Part shown: positions 57,226 through 64,000 of the stretch, one piece after another | Numbering within the stretch: position 1 is the stretch's first letter | Layout: the number at the start of each line of letters is the position of its first letter | Source: JAGWBJ01 sp964291465 | Lineage (GTDB): Bacteria > Chloroflexota > Dehalococcoidia > Lucifugimonadales > JAGWBF01 | Direction: 5' to 3' | Assembly: GCA_964291465.2 (NCBI GenBank) | Contig: OZ219928.1 | Location: 310,001-374,000 of the forward strand | DNA length: 64,000 nucleotides | Program-made: the position numbers and the translations under genes | The notes under the pieces: generated by a model | What the model was told of the DNA's origin: nothing | What the model saw: the letters and a program-made list of their open reading frames with translations, nothing else | Databases searched by the model: none

Positions 57226-57963
57226 CTACCCGCCCCGTTTCGTCCCGGAGAACACCCGCGTCCCCCAGGGGTCGGTGTGCGCCGTGGGCTCGAACCCGGC
57301 TTCGCGGAGCGCGCCGGTCCACGCGGCCTCGGGGAACAGGCCAAGCACGTGGCGGTCCTGCTCGACCCGCACGGACCCGTCCGCTTCGCGCAGCAGGTAG
57401 ACGAAGTCCGCGACGTAGGTCGAGTCCCCGGGGTCCTGGTCCGTTGCCCACATGAGGTACCGCATGCCGCGGCCGTCGGGCCCGTCGGAGCCGCCGTGCT
57501 CCGTGTACGGAGGCGAGAAGCGCTCCCTCACGTGGTCCGGGACCACCAGGACGGCCCCGCCCGCCCGGCAGTGGAAGGCCGCCGTTTCGGCCATGGCCCG
57601 CACGTCGCCTTCCGAGGTCAGGTACGAAACCGCGTCGTGGACGAACACCCCGTCGAACTGCCTCCCCGCCAGCCGGAGAGAGCGCATGTCCCCCTGGACC
57701 TGCTCGACCTCCGGGTTGATCCGGCGGCTCACGGCCAGCATCTCCGGCGAAAGGTCCGACAGGGTCATCTGGAACCGCTGCTTCAGGTGCGACGCGCTGT
57801 TCCCGCCGCCGCTTCCCAGCTCCAGCACCGTGCGCACCGGTCCCACCGCCGCCTGGGCTATCCTCTCGGCGTTGTACGCGGCCTCCTCGATGTACTCATC
57901 AGGGGCCGTAAGCAGGTGAAACCAGGGCGCGAGGTCGGCGTACAGCCGCGGCCTCCCCTCCAT
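57226..57963 (-). CDS. Class I SAM-dependent methyltransferase
   Basis: 245 residues. Motif I is VLELGSGGGNSASHL near 50, motif II/III LSDLSPEML and VQGDMRSLRL, then FDGVFVHDAVSYL. The substrate is unknown; small-molecule type by length. ATG 57963 (MEGRPRLYADL) follows GGGAGGG. It is 115 nt downstream of the class III aminotransferase gene, with a strong stem-loop between. Confidence 0.88.
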   Translation of the reverse strand: MEGRPRLYADLAPWFHLLTAPDEYIEEAAYNAERIAQAAVGPVRTVLELGSGGGNSASHLKQRFQMTLSDLSPEMLAVSRRINPEVEQVQGDMRSLRLAGRQFDGVFVHDAVSYLTSEGDVRAMAETAAFHCRAGGAVLVVPDHVRERFSPPYTEHGGSDGPDGRGMRYLMWATDQDPGDSTYVADFVYLLREADGSVRVEQDRHVLGLFPEAAWTGALREAGFEPTAHTDPWGTRVFSGTKRGG

Positions 57964-58015
57964 GACAGGCCCTCCCGCCCCGCGGCCCTCCGACCGGTCC
58001 GGGGCTGGATAGCAA

Positions 58016-58050
58016 CCGGCCCACCGCCCCATGGAAGGGCGGTGGGCCGG
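58016..58050 (-). other. Perfect 14-bp stem-loop between two leftward genes
   Basis: CCGGCCCACCGCCC (58016-58029) pairs fully with GGGCGGTGGGCCGG (58037-58050), loop CATGGAA. It begins 29 nt past the class III aminotransferase stop. The bases following it on the minus strand are TTGCTATCC, so a weak terminator or an mRNA 3' stabiliser is possible. Confidence 0.55.
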
Positions 58051-58078
58051 CGTCGCGTTCTACGCTGGGTCCGGAGGT

Positions 58079-59407
58079 CTAGACGACGCCGTCTTCCCTC
58101 ATCGCCTTCAGGGTCTCCTCGAAGGCGGCGACGGTGCGGTCTACGTGCTCGTTCTCGTGGACCGCGGAGACGATGAAGGTCCCCCTGCCCATGAGGTCTA
58201 TCCCGTTGTTGATCATGCCCCTCTTCAGGGGACCCATGAACTTGGGGCTCGACCCTTCCTTGATGTCTGAGTGGCTCATGGTGCAGATCTCCCGGTCGCA
58301 GCCGCAGTCCTTGAAGGTCACCATCACCACCGAGGAGAGTCCCCGGGCGTGGCCTGCCACCTCCAGCTTCGAGAACACCTCGTTGAAGCCGGCCTTCAGC
58401 CTGGCCGCCGCCGCGTCGGCCCTCTCGTTGATGGGCTCGTTGGCGATCATCTCCAGGGCAGTGGCCCCCGTGGAGGCCGAGAGGGGGTTGGCGTTGAAGG
58501 TGCCCTGGTGGGCGATGCGCCGCTTGGCGTCCCACTCGGGGTCGTCGCGGAAGGCGATCATGTCTATGATGTCGGCCTTGCCGCCCACCGCCGCTCCCGG
58601 CAGGCCGCCGGCCACGATCTTGGCCATCGTGGAGAGGTCGGGTTCGATGCCGAACCTGACCTGGGCGCCGCCCCGGGACAGCCGGAAGCCGGTCACCACT
58701 TCGTCCATGATGAGCAGGGCGCCGTGCTTCCTGGTCACCGCCCTCAGGTCGTCCAGGTACTGGGGCACCATCAGCGGCATGTGCCCCGTGTGGGCGCCCA
58801 CGGGCTCCAGCATCACCGCGGCCACGTCCCCGGCCTCCAGGGCGCGCTCCACCGCCGGGATGTCGTTGGGCGGGAGCACGATCATGGACGAGAGGGTGCC
58901 GTCGGGGATTCCGGCCACCCCGCCGCCGGTGGCCACCGCGTAGTCCTGCCAGCCGTGGAAGTGGTCCTCCAGCTTGATGATCTTGTCCCTGCCCGTGTAT
59001 GCGCGGGCAAGGCGGAAGGCCATCAGGGTGGCCTCCGTGCCCGAGCTGTGGAACCGGATCTTCTCCACCGAGGGCATCAGGTCCTTGATGGCCCGGGCCC
59101 ACCGGAGCTCCTCGTCGGTGCTGGCCCCCAGGTGGGTCCCCCTCCCGATCTGCCTGGCCACGACCTCCTCGATGGCCGGGTGCGAGTGGCCCAGGATCAG
59201 GGAGCCGTGTCCCGAGACGTAGTCCACGTACTCGTTGCCGTCCACGTCCCACTTGATGGGCCCCTTGGCGTGGGTCGCGTAGATGGGGAAGGGGGTGGTG
59301 TACCGGGTGTCGTGGGTCACGCCGCCGGCGAACAGCTGCTTCGCCTCCTCGTAACGCCTGACGGACCCGGGGTGCTTCTGGTAGTACCGCTCCGTTATGC
59401 TGGACAT
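58079..59407 (-). CDS. Class III aminotransferase, glutamate-1-semialdehyde aminomutase-like
   Basis: 442-residue PLP enzyme. FAGGVTHDTRYTTPFPIY, VDYVSGHGSLILGHSHP, HSSGTEATLMAFRLAR, DEVVTGFRLSRGGAQ and the Schiff-base lysine in STMAKIVAGG match the GSA-aminomutase/omega-transaminase group. Whether it makes 5-aminolevulinate is uncertain because no heme-synthesis genes are adjacent; many paralogues act on other amino compounds. A cluster of cysteines and histidine around KDCGCDREICTMSH near 365 is unusual. ATG 59407 with AAAGGAGAG. Confidence 0.87.
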   Translation of the reverse strand: MSSITERYYQKHPGSVRRYEEAKQLFAGGVTHDTRYTTPFPIYATHAKGPIKWDVDGNEYVDYVSGHGSLILGHSHPAIEEVVARQIGRGTHLGASTDEELRWARAIKDLMPSVEKIRFHSSGTEATLMAFRLARAYTGRDKIIKLEDHFHGWQDYAVATGGGVAGIPDGTLSSMIVLPPNDIPAVERALEAGDVAAVMLEPVGAHTGHMPLMVPQYLDDLRAVTRKHGALLIMDEVVTGFRLSRGGAQVRFGIEPDLSTMAKIVAGGLPGAAVGGKADIIDMIAFRDDPEWDAKRRIAHQGTFNANPLSASTGATALEMIANEPINERADAAAARLKAGFNEVFSKLEVAGHARGLSSVVMVTFKDCGCDREICTMSHSDIKEGSSPKFMGPLKRGMINNGIDLMGRGTFIVSAVHENEHVDRTVAAFEETLKAMREDGVV

Positions 59408-59480
59408 CGGCTCTCCTTTCGAGTGCGGGAAACGTTGCCGGACGGGCTGGTCTTAAGCATCCGGCGGAACGCCACAAGCA

Positions 59481-59489
59481 TGATATAAT
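59481..59489 (+). promoter_or_regulatory. Extended -10 promoter of threonine synthase
   Basis: TGATATAAT at 59481-59489 with no good -35. Transcription would start near 59496 and run through the tandem repeat at 59505. The AT-rich patch could also serve the divergent aminotransferase (TATATT on the minus strand). Confidence 0.55.
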
Positions 59490-59504
59490 ATATCGCCTTC
59501 CCAC

Positions 59505-59562
59505 ACAAGCCGGGCACAAGCACAAGCCGGGGCACAAGCCGGGCGCGAGCACAAGCCGGAAG
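59505..59562 (+). repeat. Compound tandem repeat, 29 bp x 2, in the thrC leader
   Basis: ACAAGCCGG occurs at 59505, 59522, 59534 and 59551, giving alternating 17- and 12-bp steps, that is, two 29-bp units (59505-59533 and 59534-59562). It is contiguous and lies about 36 nt before the thrC ATG. Confidence 0.85.
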
Positions 59563-59598
59563 GCGAGACATACAACCTGCTCGGGAGCGACCCCACCC

Positions 59599-60777
59599 AT
59601 GTTCAGCTACGTCGACCACCTGGAATGCACCCAATGCGGGAGCGTTCACCCCCAGTCGAGGCCGACCAGGACCTGCCCCGACTGCGGCAAGGTACTCTTT
59701 GCCCGCTACGACCTCCCCAGGCTGAAGAGGGAGGTGGACAGGGCTGTCTTCGATTCCCGGGACTCGGGCATGTGGCGCTTCTCCGAGCTGCTTCCCGTGC
59801 GGGACCCGGACAACGTCGTCAGCCTCGGCGAGGGCGGCACTCCCCTGATGAAGGCCGATCAGCTGGGCAGGGTCCTGGGGCTCAAGAGCCTCTACATCAA
59901 GGACGAGTCCCTCAACCCCACCCTGAGCTTCAAGGCCAGGGGCGTGTCCGCCGCCGTGTCCGTCGCCAAGGAGCTTGGGCTGGACAAGTACACCATGCCC
60001 TCGGCCGGCAACGCCGCCGGGGCCCTGGCCGCATACGCGGCCCGGGGAGGCATGGAGGCCCACGTCTTCATGCCCAGGGACGCTCCCTTCGCCAACCGGG
60101 CCGAGTCCTCGGCCATGGGGGCCAGCCTGGAGCTGGTGGACGGAAGCATCGCCGACGCCGGCCGTGTCTCCAAGGTGGTGGCCCAGGAGAAGGGTCTATT
60201 CGACCTGTCGACCCTCCAGGAGCCCTACCGGGCCGAGGGGAAGAAGACCATGGGCCTGGAGCTGGCCATGCAGCTTGGATGGCGCATGCCCGGCGCCATC
60301 GTATACCCCACCGGCGGGGGCACCGGGATCATCGGGATGTGGAAGGGGTTCTACGAGCTGCTGGAGCTGGGCTGGGTGGAGGGCAAGCCCCCCCGGTTCA
60401 TCGCCGTCCAGGCCGAGGGCTGCCAGCCCGTGGTGAAGGCGTTCCACGAGGGCGCCGACCACTGCGAGCCCTGGCCCAACCCCCACACCGTGGGCGACGG
60501 CCTTAGGGTCCCCGGCCCCTTCGCCGACTACATCATACTGCGGGCCATCAGGGACACCGGCGGCACCGCCCTGGCGGTCTCCGACGAGGAGATGGTGTCG
60601 GCCATGACGGAGATGGCCAAGGCCGAGGGCGTGTTCGCATGTCCCGAGGGCGCGGCCACCCTCGTGGGACTGAAACGCCTGGTCCGCGATGGGCTGGTGG
60701 ACCCCGACGAGAGCATCGTCCTGCTGAACACCGGTTCGGCCTACAAGTACCTGGACCTGTTGAAGGACCGCGTGTGA
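59599..60777 (+). CDS. thrC: Threonine synthase
   Basis: 392 residues, PLP enzyme making threonine from O-phosphohomoserine. It starts with a zinc-ribbon (CTQCGS and CPDCGK), as in many thermophile/archaeal-type ThrC. SLGEGGTPL, NPTLSFKARGVSAAV with the PLP lysine, SAGNAAGALAAYAAR and YPTGGGTGIIG follow. Members of this branch can include threonine-synthase-like paralogues, so the exact role is likely but not certain. ATG 59599 with GGGAG upstream. ispH follows 29 nt later. Confidence 0.9.
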   Translation: MFSYVDHLECTQCGSVHPQSRPTRTCPDCGKVLFARYDLPRLKREVDRAVFDSRDSGMWRFSELLPVRDPDNVVSLGEGGTPLMKADQLGRVLGLKSLYIKDESLNPTLSFKARGVSAAVSVAKELGLDKYTMPSAGNAAGALAAYAARGGMEAHVFMPRDAPFANRAESSAMGASLELVDGSIADAGRVSKVVAQEKGLFDLSTLQEPYRAEGKKTMGLELAMQLGWRMPGAIVYPTGGGTGIIGMWKGFYELLELGWVEGKPPRFIAVQAEGCQPVVKAFHEGADHCEPWPNPHTVGDGLRVPGPFADYIILRAIRDTGGTALAVSDEEMVSAMTEMAKAEGVFACPEGAATLVGLKRLVRDGLVDPDESIVLLNTGSAYKYLDLLKDRV

Positions 60778-60806
60778 GGGACTTGGCGCGTAGATAAGGA
60801 GCGGGC

Positions 60807-61718
60807 ATGGAGGTAGTCCTCAGTTCACCCAGGGGATTCTGCGCCGGGGTGGTGCGGGCCATCGAGGTGGTGGACCTGTGCCTGGAGAAGTTTGGCCCCC
60901 CGGTCTACGTGAAGCACCAGATCGTCCACAACCCCTACGTGGTCGCCAGCCTGGAGAAGAGGGGGTCCATCACCGTGGAGGACGTGGAGGACATACCCTC
61001 GGGCTCGGTGGTGGTGTTCTCGGCCCACGGCTCGCCCCCGGAGGACTTCGAGAAGGCCGAGGCCAAGGGCCTCAGGGTGATCGATGCCACGTGCCCGCTG
61101 GTCACGAGGGTCCACAACGAGGCGCGAAAGTACCACCGGGAGGGGCGCAAGGTCCTGCTGGTGGGGCACCGCGGCCACCAGGAGGTGCGGGGCACCATGG
61201 GACAGACCCCCATGACCCTGGTCGACGAGCGGGAGGAGAGTGAGCTGCCGGACTGGGACGGCGACACCCCCGTGGTGGTCCTCACCCAGACGACCCTCTC
61301 CGTGGACGACACCCAGGCCGAGGTCGACCAGATAAAGGAGAAGTTCCCCAACTCCATCACCAAGGCCGACATCTGCTATGCCACCACCAACCGGCAGCAG
61401 GCCGCCAAGGAGCTGGCGCGCAGCGTGGACCTGGTACTGGTGATCGGGGCCCAGAACAGCTCCAACTGCAACCGGCTCCGCGAGGTGGCCGAGGTGCAGG
61501 GCGTGCCCGCCTACCTGGTCAACGGCCCCGAGGACCTGGACCCGGCATGGCTCCGGGGCGTGAGCAGGGTGGGGATAACCTCGGGCGCGTCCACCCCCGA
61601 GGTGCTGGTCGACGAGGTGATCTCGTCGCTGAAGCCCTCGGACGTAAAGACCCTGGGAGGCATCGAGGAGGACGTCACCTTCGTTCTACCCAGGGAGCTG
61701 CGGCAGCCCCGGAGCTGA
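60807..61718 (+). CDS. ispH: 4-hydroxy-3-methylbut-2-enyl diphosphate reductase
   Basis: 303 residues, last step of the MEP isoprenoid pathway, making IPP and DMAPP. The three Fe-S cysteines are in RGFCAGV (C12), DATCPLV (near 96) and ADICYATTNRQ (near 190). HQIVHNPYVV and VVFSAHGSPP hold the substrate histidines, and TQTTLSVDDT and NSSNCNRL are conserved. ATG 60807 follows AAGGAG. The MEP pathway is therefore used by this organism. Confidence 0.95.
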   Translation: MEVVLSSPRGFCAGVVRAIEVVDLCLEKFGPPVYVKHQIVHNPYVVASLEKRGSITVEDVEDIPSGSVVVFSAHGSPPEDFEKAEAKGLRVIDATCPLVTRVHNEARKYHREGRKVLLVGHRGHQEVRGTMGQTPMTLVDEREESELPDWDGDTPVVVLTQTTLSVDDTQAEVDQIKEKFPNSITKADICYATTNRQQAAKELARSVDLVLVIGAQNSSNCNRLREVAEVQGVPAYLVNGPEDLDPAWLRGVSRVGITSGASTPEVLVDEVISSLKPSDVKTLGGIEEDVTFVLPRELRQPRS

Positions 61719-61760
61719 GCGCCCGACCTGATCCCGCGGCGAGGCCCCGGCGGGCGCCCG

Positions 61761-61839
61761 TAGCGGAGCTATTCGGCCGTAGCGGAGCCATTCAGCCCGT
61801 AGGGGAGCCGTTCAGCCCCTAGGGGAGTCATTTAGGAGG
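61761..61839 (+). repeat. Tandem repeat, 20 bp x 4, before the GlcG-like gene
   Basis: Units TAGCGGAGCTATTCGGCCG (61761-61779, 19 bp), TAGCGGAGCCATTCAGCCCG (61780-61799), TAGGGGAGCCGTTCAGCCCC (61800-61819) and TAGGGGAGTCATTTAGGAGG (61820-61839). The last unit supplies the AGGAGG Shine-Dalgarno of the next gene. Confidence 0.9.
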
Positions 61840-61847
61840 TAACCGCC

Positions 61848-62243
61848 ATGTCCGTGACCTACGAGGAAGCCAAGCGAATCGTGGAGGCCGCGTTCACGGC
61901 CTCCCGGGAGATGGGGATCAAGATAGCCATCGCCGTGCTGGACGACCGGGGCGACACCGTAGTCCAGGCCCGGATGGACGGCGCCAGGTGGTGGTGGGTG
62001 GACACCTGCCGGGCCAAGGCCTTCGCCACCACCCTGTTCGGGGTCCCCAGCGGCGAGCTCACCGAGCGCCTGGCCAGCGGCGTGGGCGTGGCGATGCTGG
62101 GCCTGCACCCCGGCAAGATCGCCTACGCCCAGGGGGCCCTTCCCATCATGCGCGACGGGAGGCTTATCGGCGCTGTGGGCGTCGGGGGCGGCACCAGCCA
62201 GCAGGACGAGGACGCTGCCCGGGCGGGCATCGCCGCCCTCTAA
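61848..62243 (+). CDS. GlcG/HbpS-family heme-binding-like protein
   Basis: 131 residues, compact GlcG/HbpS/DUF336 fold found in glycolate and degradation operons. MSVTYEEAKRIVEAAF, GIKIAIAVLDDRGDTV, AKAFATTLFGVPS, and LPIMRDGRLIGAVGVGGGTSQQDE then a conserved C-terminal alanine-rich helix. No signal peptide, so cytoplasmic. ATG 61848 with AGGAGG, the end of the tandem repeat. Downstream deacetylase follows after 20 nt. Confidence 0.9.
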   Translation: MSVTYEEAKRIVEAAFTASREMGIKIAIAVLDDRGDTVVQARMDGARWWWVDTCRAKAFATTLFGVPSGELTERLASGVGVAMLGLHPGKIAYAQGALPIMRDGRLIGAVGVGGGTSQQDEDAARAGIAAL

Positions 62244-62263
62244 CACTCCCTAAGGAGGGCGTC

Positions 62264-63133
62264 ATGAGCAACCCCAGGGCCGAGTACAGCCCCATAGTTG
62301 ACCGGGCTCCCCTCAAGCTGCCCGGCGGCGCCAGGGTGGCGGTGTGGCCCGTCATCAACGTCGAGGAGTGGGACATAAACGCCCCCATGGCCCGCACGGT
62401 CATCCCCGCCCCTCAGGGGGTGACGGTGCTCCCCGACATAGCTAACTTCTCCTGGTTCGACTACGGCCTCCGCATCGGCTTCTGGCGCATGAAGGGAGTC
62501 TTGGACCGCCACGGCATCAGGGCCACCCTGAGCCTCAATGCCTCGGTGTGCAACTCCTACCCGGTGATAGTCGAGGAGAGCCTCAAGAGCGGCTGGGAGA
62601 TACTGGGACACGGCTTCATCCAACGGGCCCTGAACCTGGAGGAGGACGAGCGGGACGTGATCCGGCGGTCCATCCGGACCATAAAGGAGACCACGGGGAA
62701 GGCGCCCAGGGGGTGGATGGGTCCCGGTCTGGCCGAGACCTTCGACACCCCCGACATCCTGGCCGAGGAGGGGATCGAGTACGTCTGCGATTGGGTCAAC
62801 GACGACCAGCCCTACCCGATGAAGGTGAAGAGCGGCAGCCTCGTGGCCATACCCTACACGGTGGAGCTGAACGACATTCCCATGTACCTGGTCCAGAACC
62901 ACCCGTCGCCGGAGATATTCCAGCGGTCCAAGGACTACTTCGACACGCTGTACGAGGAGTCCGAGGAGGGCGCCCGGATCATGTGCGTCTCCACCCACCC
63001 ATACATCACCGGGGCGGCCCACCGGATCCGCTACTACAACCAGGTGTTCGAGTACATCAAGCGCCACGAGGGCGTCATCTTCATGACGGGCAGCGAGATC
63101 CTGGACTGGTACAAGGCGGAGACGGGGATTTAG
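62264..63133 (+). CDS. Polysaccharide deacetylase (PuuE-like) family protein
   Basis: 289 residues, NodB-type barrel of the same branch as the protein at 29521: VWPVINVEEWDIN in place of NYEEGSE, GLRIGFWRMKGVL, EILGHGFIQRALN, and VCDWVNDDQPYPM. It lacks the TFDDG signature of chitin deacetylases, so it may act on a C-N bond in a small molecule. ATG 62264 with AAGGAGGG. Organised with the GlcG-like gene in a short operon that ends 7 nt before the convergent PAC2 gene. Confidence 0.85.
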   Translation: MSNPRAEYSPIVDRAPLKLPGGARVAVWPVINVEEWDINAPMARTVIPAPQGVTVLPDIANFSWFDYGLRIGFWRMKGVLDRHGIRATLSLNASVCNSYPVIVEESLKSGWEILGHGFIQRALNLEEDERDVIRRSIRTIKETTGKAPRGWMGPGLAETFDTPDILAEEGIEYVCDWVNDDQPYPMKVKSGSLVAIPYTVELNDIPMYLVQNHPSPEIFQRSKDYFDTLYEESEEGARIMCVSTHPYITGAAHRIRYYNQVFEYIKRHEGVIFMTGSEILDWYKAETGI

Positions 63134-63140
63134 GCCCCGG

Positions 63141-64000
63141 CTAGCTGTCCTCGTCGTCCTGGGACCGGTCTCCCGAGCCCACCTCCCGCAGGAAGCGCTC
63201 CACCTCGGGGGCCAGGGGGGGCAGGGGCTCCTCCGCCGGCTTGTGCCGCCGGTCGTACTGGGCCTCCAGCTGGCTCAGGATGGCCTTCAGCTCCGGGTTG
63301 CGGTCCATGGCCAGGTTCAGCTCGTTGTACTGACGCTTCCCCCGGTCCTCGTCCACCAGCCGGGACGGCAGGCCGTACATGGAGCAGAGTATCTCCATCA
63401 GCCGGGCCGCCCCCGCGTAGTCCTCGTCCAGCTGTACGTACTGGGGCAGGTGCACCACCAGGGTCATGTAGTCGATGCCCAGCTTCAGCGCCTCCTGGGT
63501 GATGATGGCGGTGATGCTCGTCGGGCCCTGGTAGCCGCTCTCCTCGATGTTCAGGCTCTTGGCCAGGTCGGCGCCGCCGGGGCCCCCCGCGGAGCCGGAT
63601 ATCACCAGCGGCCTGGTGTGGGGGACCACGTCGTACATCCCGCCTATCAGGCTGTAGCGCCGCACCTCCAGGGCCTTGAGCACGTCGACGATGGACTGGA
63701 CGTAGTCCTCCCCCGCCGCGTGGGGCTCCCGCAGGTTGAACAGCAGCAGGTCGGGCGCCTCTTCCCTCTCCACGTAGCTGAGGACGCTGTTGGGAATGCG
63801 CATCTCCCGCCGGTCTCCCACCAGGCGCGACCTGGGCCGGTAGCGGGTGAAGTCGAAGAAGTCCCCGGGCATCGCGAGCTGGCCGAGCCGCTTGCTGGAG
63901 AAGTGCCGCTCCAGGCGTCTCATGGTCAGCGTGCCCACGCGCCCGACGTTGACCCACGGCCTGAGGATGGCGATGACGTGGGGCTCCTTCAGATGGGGCA
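63141..64000 (-). CDS. PAC2 family protein, N-terminus cut by window edge
   Basis: C-terminal ~286 residues of a PAC2 (proteasome-assembly-chaperone-like) protein. PHVIAILRPWVNVGRVGTLT in the upstream part of the frame shows that the start lies beyond 64000, so internal GTG 63938 is not the start. LIGGMYDVVPHTRP, GPTSITAIITQEALK, MTLVVHLPQYVQ and YGLPSRLVDE are typical. The last 50 residues are acidic and proline-rich. The function in bacteria without proteasomes is unclear. Confidence 0.87.
   Translation of the reverse strand, partial: PHLKEPHVIAILRPWVNVGRVGTLTMRRLERHFSSKRLGQLAMPGDFFDFTRYRPRSRLVGDRREMRIPNSVLSYVEREEAPDLLLFNLREPHAAGEDYVQSIVDVLKALEVRRYSLIGGMYDVVPHTRPLVISGSAGGPGGADLAKSLNIEESGYQGPTSITAIITQEALKLGIDYMTLVVHLPQYVQLDEDYAGAARLMEILCSMYGLPSRLVDEDRGKRQYNELNLAMDRNPELKAILSQLEAQYDRRHKPAEEPLPPLAPEVERFLREVGSGDRSQDDEDS

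Noticed and set aside
1..64000. tRNA, rRNA, tmRNA genes or prophage genes
   Set aside because: I checked the intergenic stretches by eye and found no cloverleaf or rRNA segments and no integrase, capsid or terminase proteins.

Overview
The window is high-GC bacterial chromosome, densely coded on both strands. The gene content fits a Chloroflexota bacterium of the Dehalococcoidia/SAR202 type: several luciferase-like flavin oxidoreductases, a DUF917/hydantoinase pair, MmgE/PrpD and amidase enzymes, an NADH dehydrogenase operon without nuoEFG, and the MEP-pathway enzyme IspH. The lineage is an inference from gene content, since no rRNA or tRNA gene is present. Promoters of the TTGACA/TATAAT class can be read in front of many genes, so ordinary sigma-70 transcription is likely.

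Layout. 1-7.6 kb: leftward dnaE (cut by the window edge), a BrnT-type toxin with an XRE antitoxin, an SDR enzyme and polA. 7.8-9.4 kb: an AT-richer, probably acquired islet with a T4-beta-protein-like (sce7725-type) gene tail-to-tail with an sce7726-type putative nuclease. 9.6-15.3 kb: ribF-tyrS, a serine-glyoxylate-type aminotransferase and serA, then a coiled-coil hypothetical. 15.3-20.3 kb: leftward lipase-like esterase, class IV aminotransferase, gamma-glutamyltransferase and DUF1015. 20.4-34.7 kb: mixed catabolic and transport genes (three MFS proteins, a PLP desulfhydrase-like enzyme, a half-size TPP enzyme, a flavin oxidoreductase with DUF917 and hydantoinase, a formyl-THF cyclo-ligase homologue, hydrolase, PuuE-like deacetylase, SDR, PNPOx-like protein). 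34.8-42.7 kb: amidase, MmgE/PrpD, two paralogous flavin oxidoreductases, a BNR propeller, EthD and the DNA glycosylase Tag. 42.8-46.5 kb: leftward gap, HEPN/MNT toxin-antitoxin, enolase and a frameshifted SLOG gene. 46.7-57.2 kb: one leftward operon nuoA-B-C-(HicB-like)-D-H-I-J-K-L-M-N. 57.2-64 kb: methyltransferase, class III aminotransferase, threonine synthase, ispH, GlcG/HbpS-like protein, a deacetylase and a PAC2 protein cut by the window end.

Functional themes are replication and repair (DnaE, PolA, Tag), serine and threonine synthesis, lower glycolysis (Gap, enolase), respiration, and turnover of organic acids, amides and cyclic ureides. Three small conflict or stress modules are scattered among them.

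Two kinds of non-coding structure recur. One is a family of seven related intergenic elements (copies A-G), some placed and oriented like terminators. The other is short tandem repeats (15-37 bp units) in the leaders or promoters of at least seven genes. Two genes, serA and tag, have no ATG/GTG/TTG start and appear to begin with ATA and CTG.
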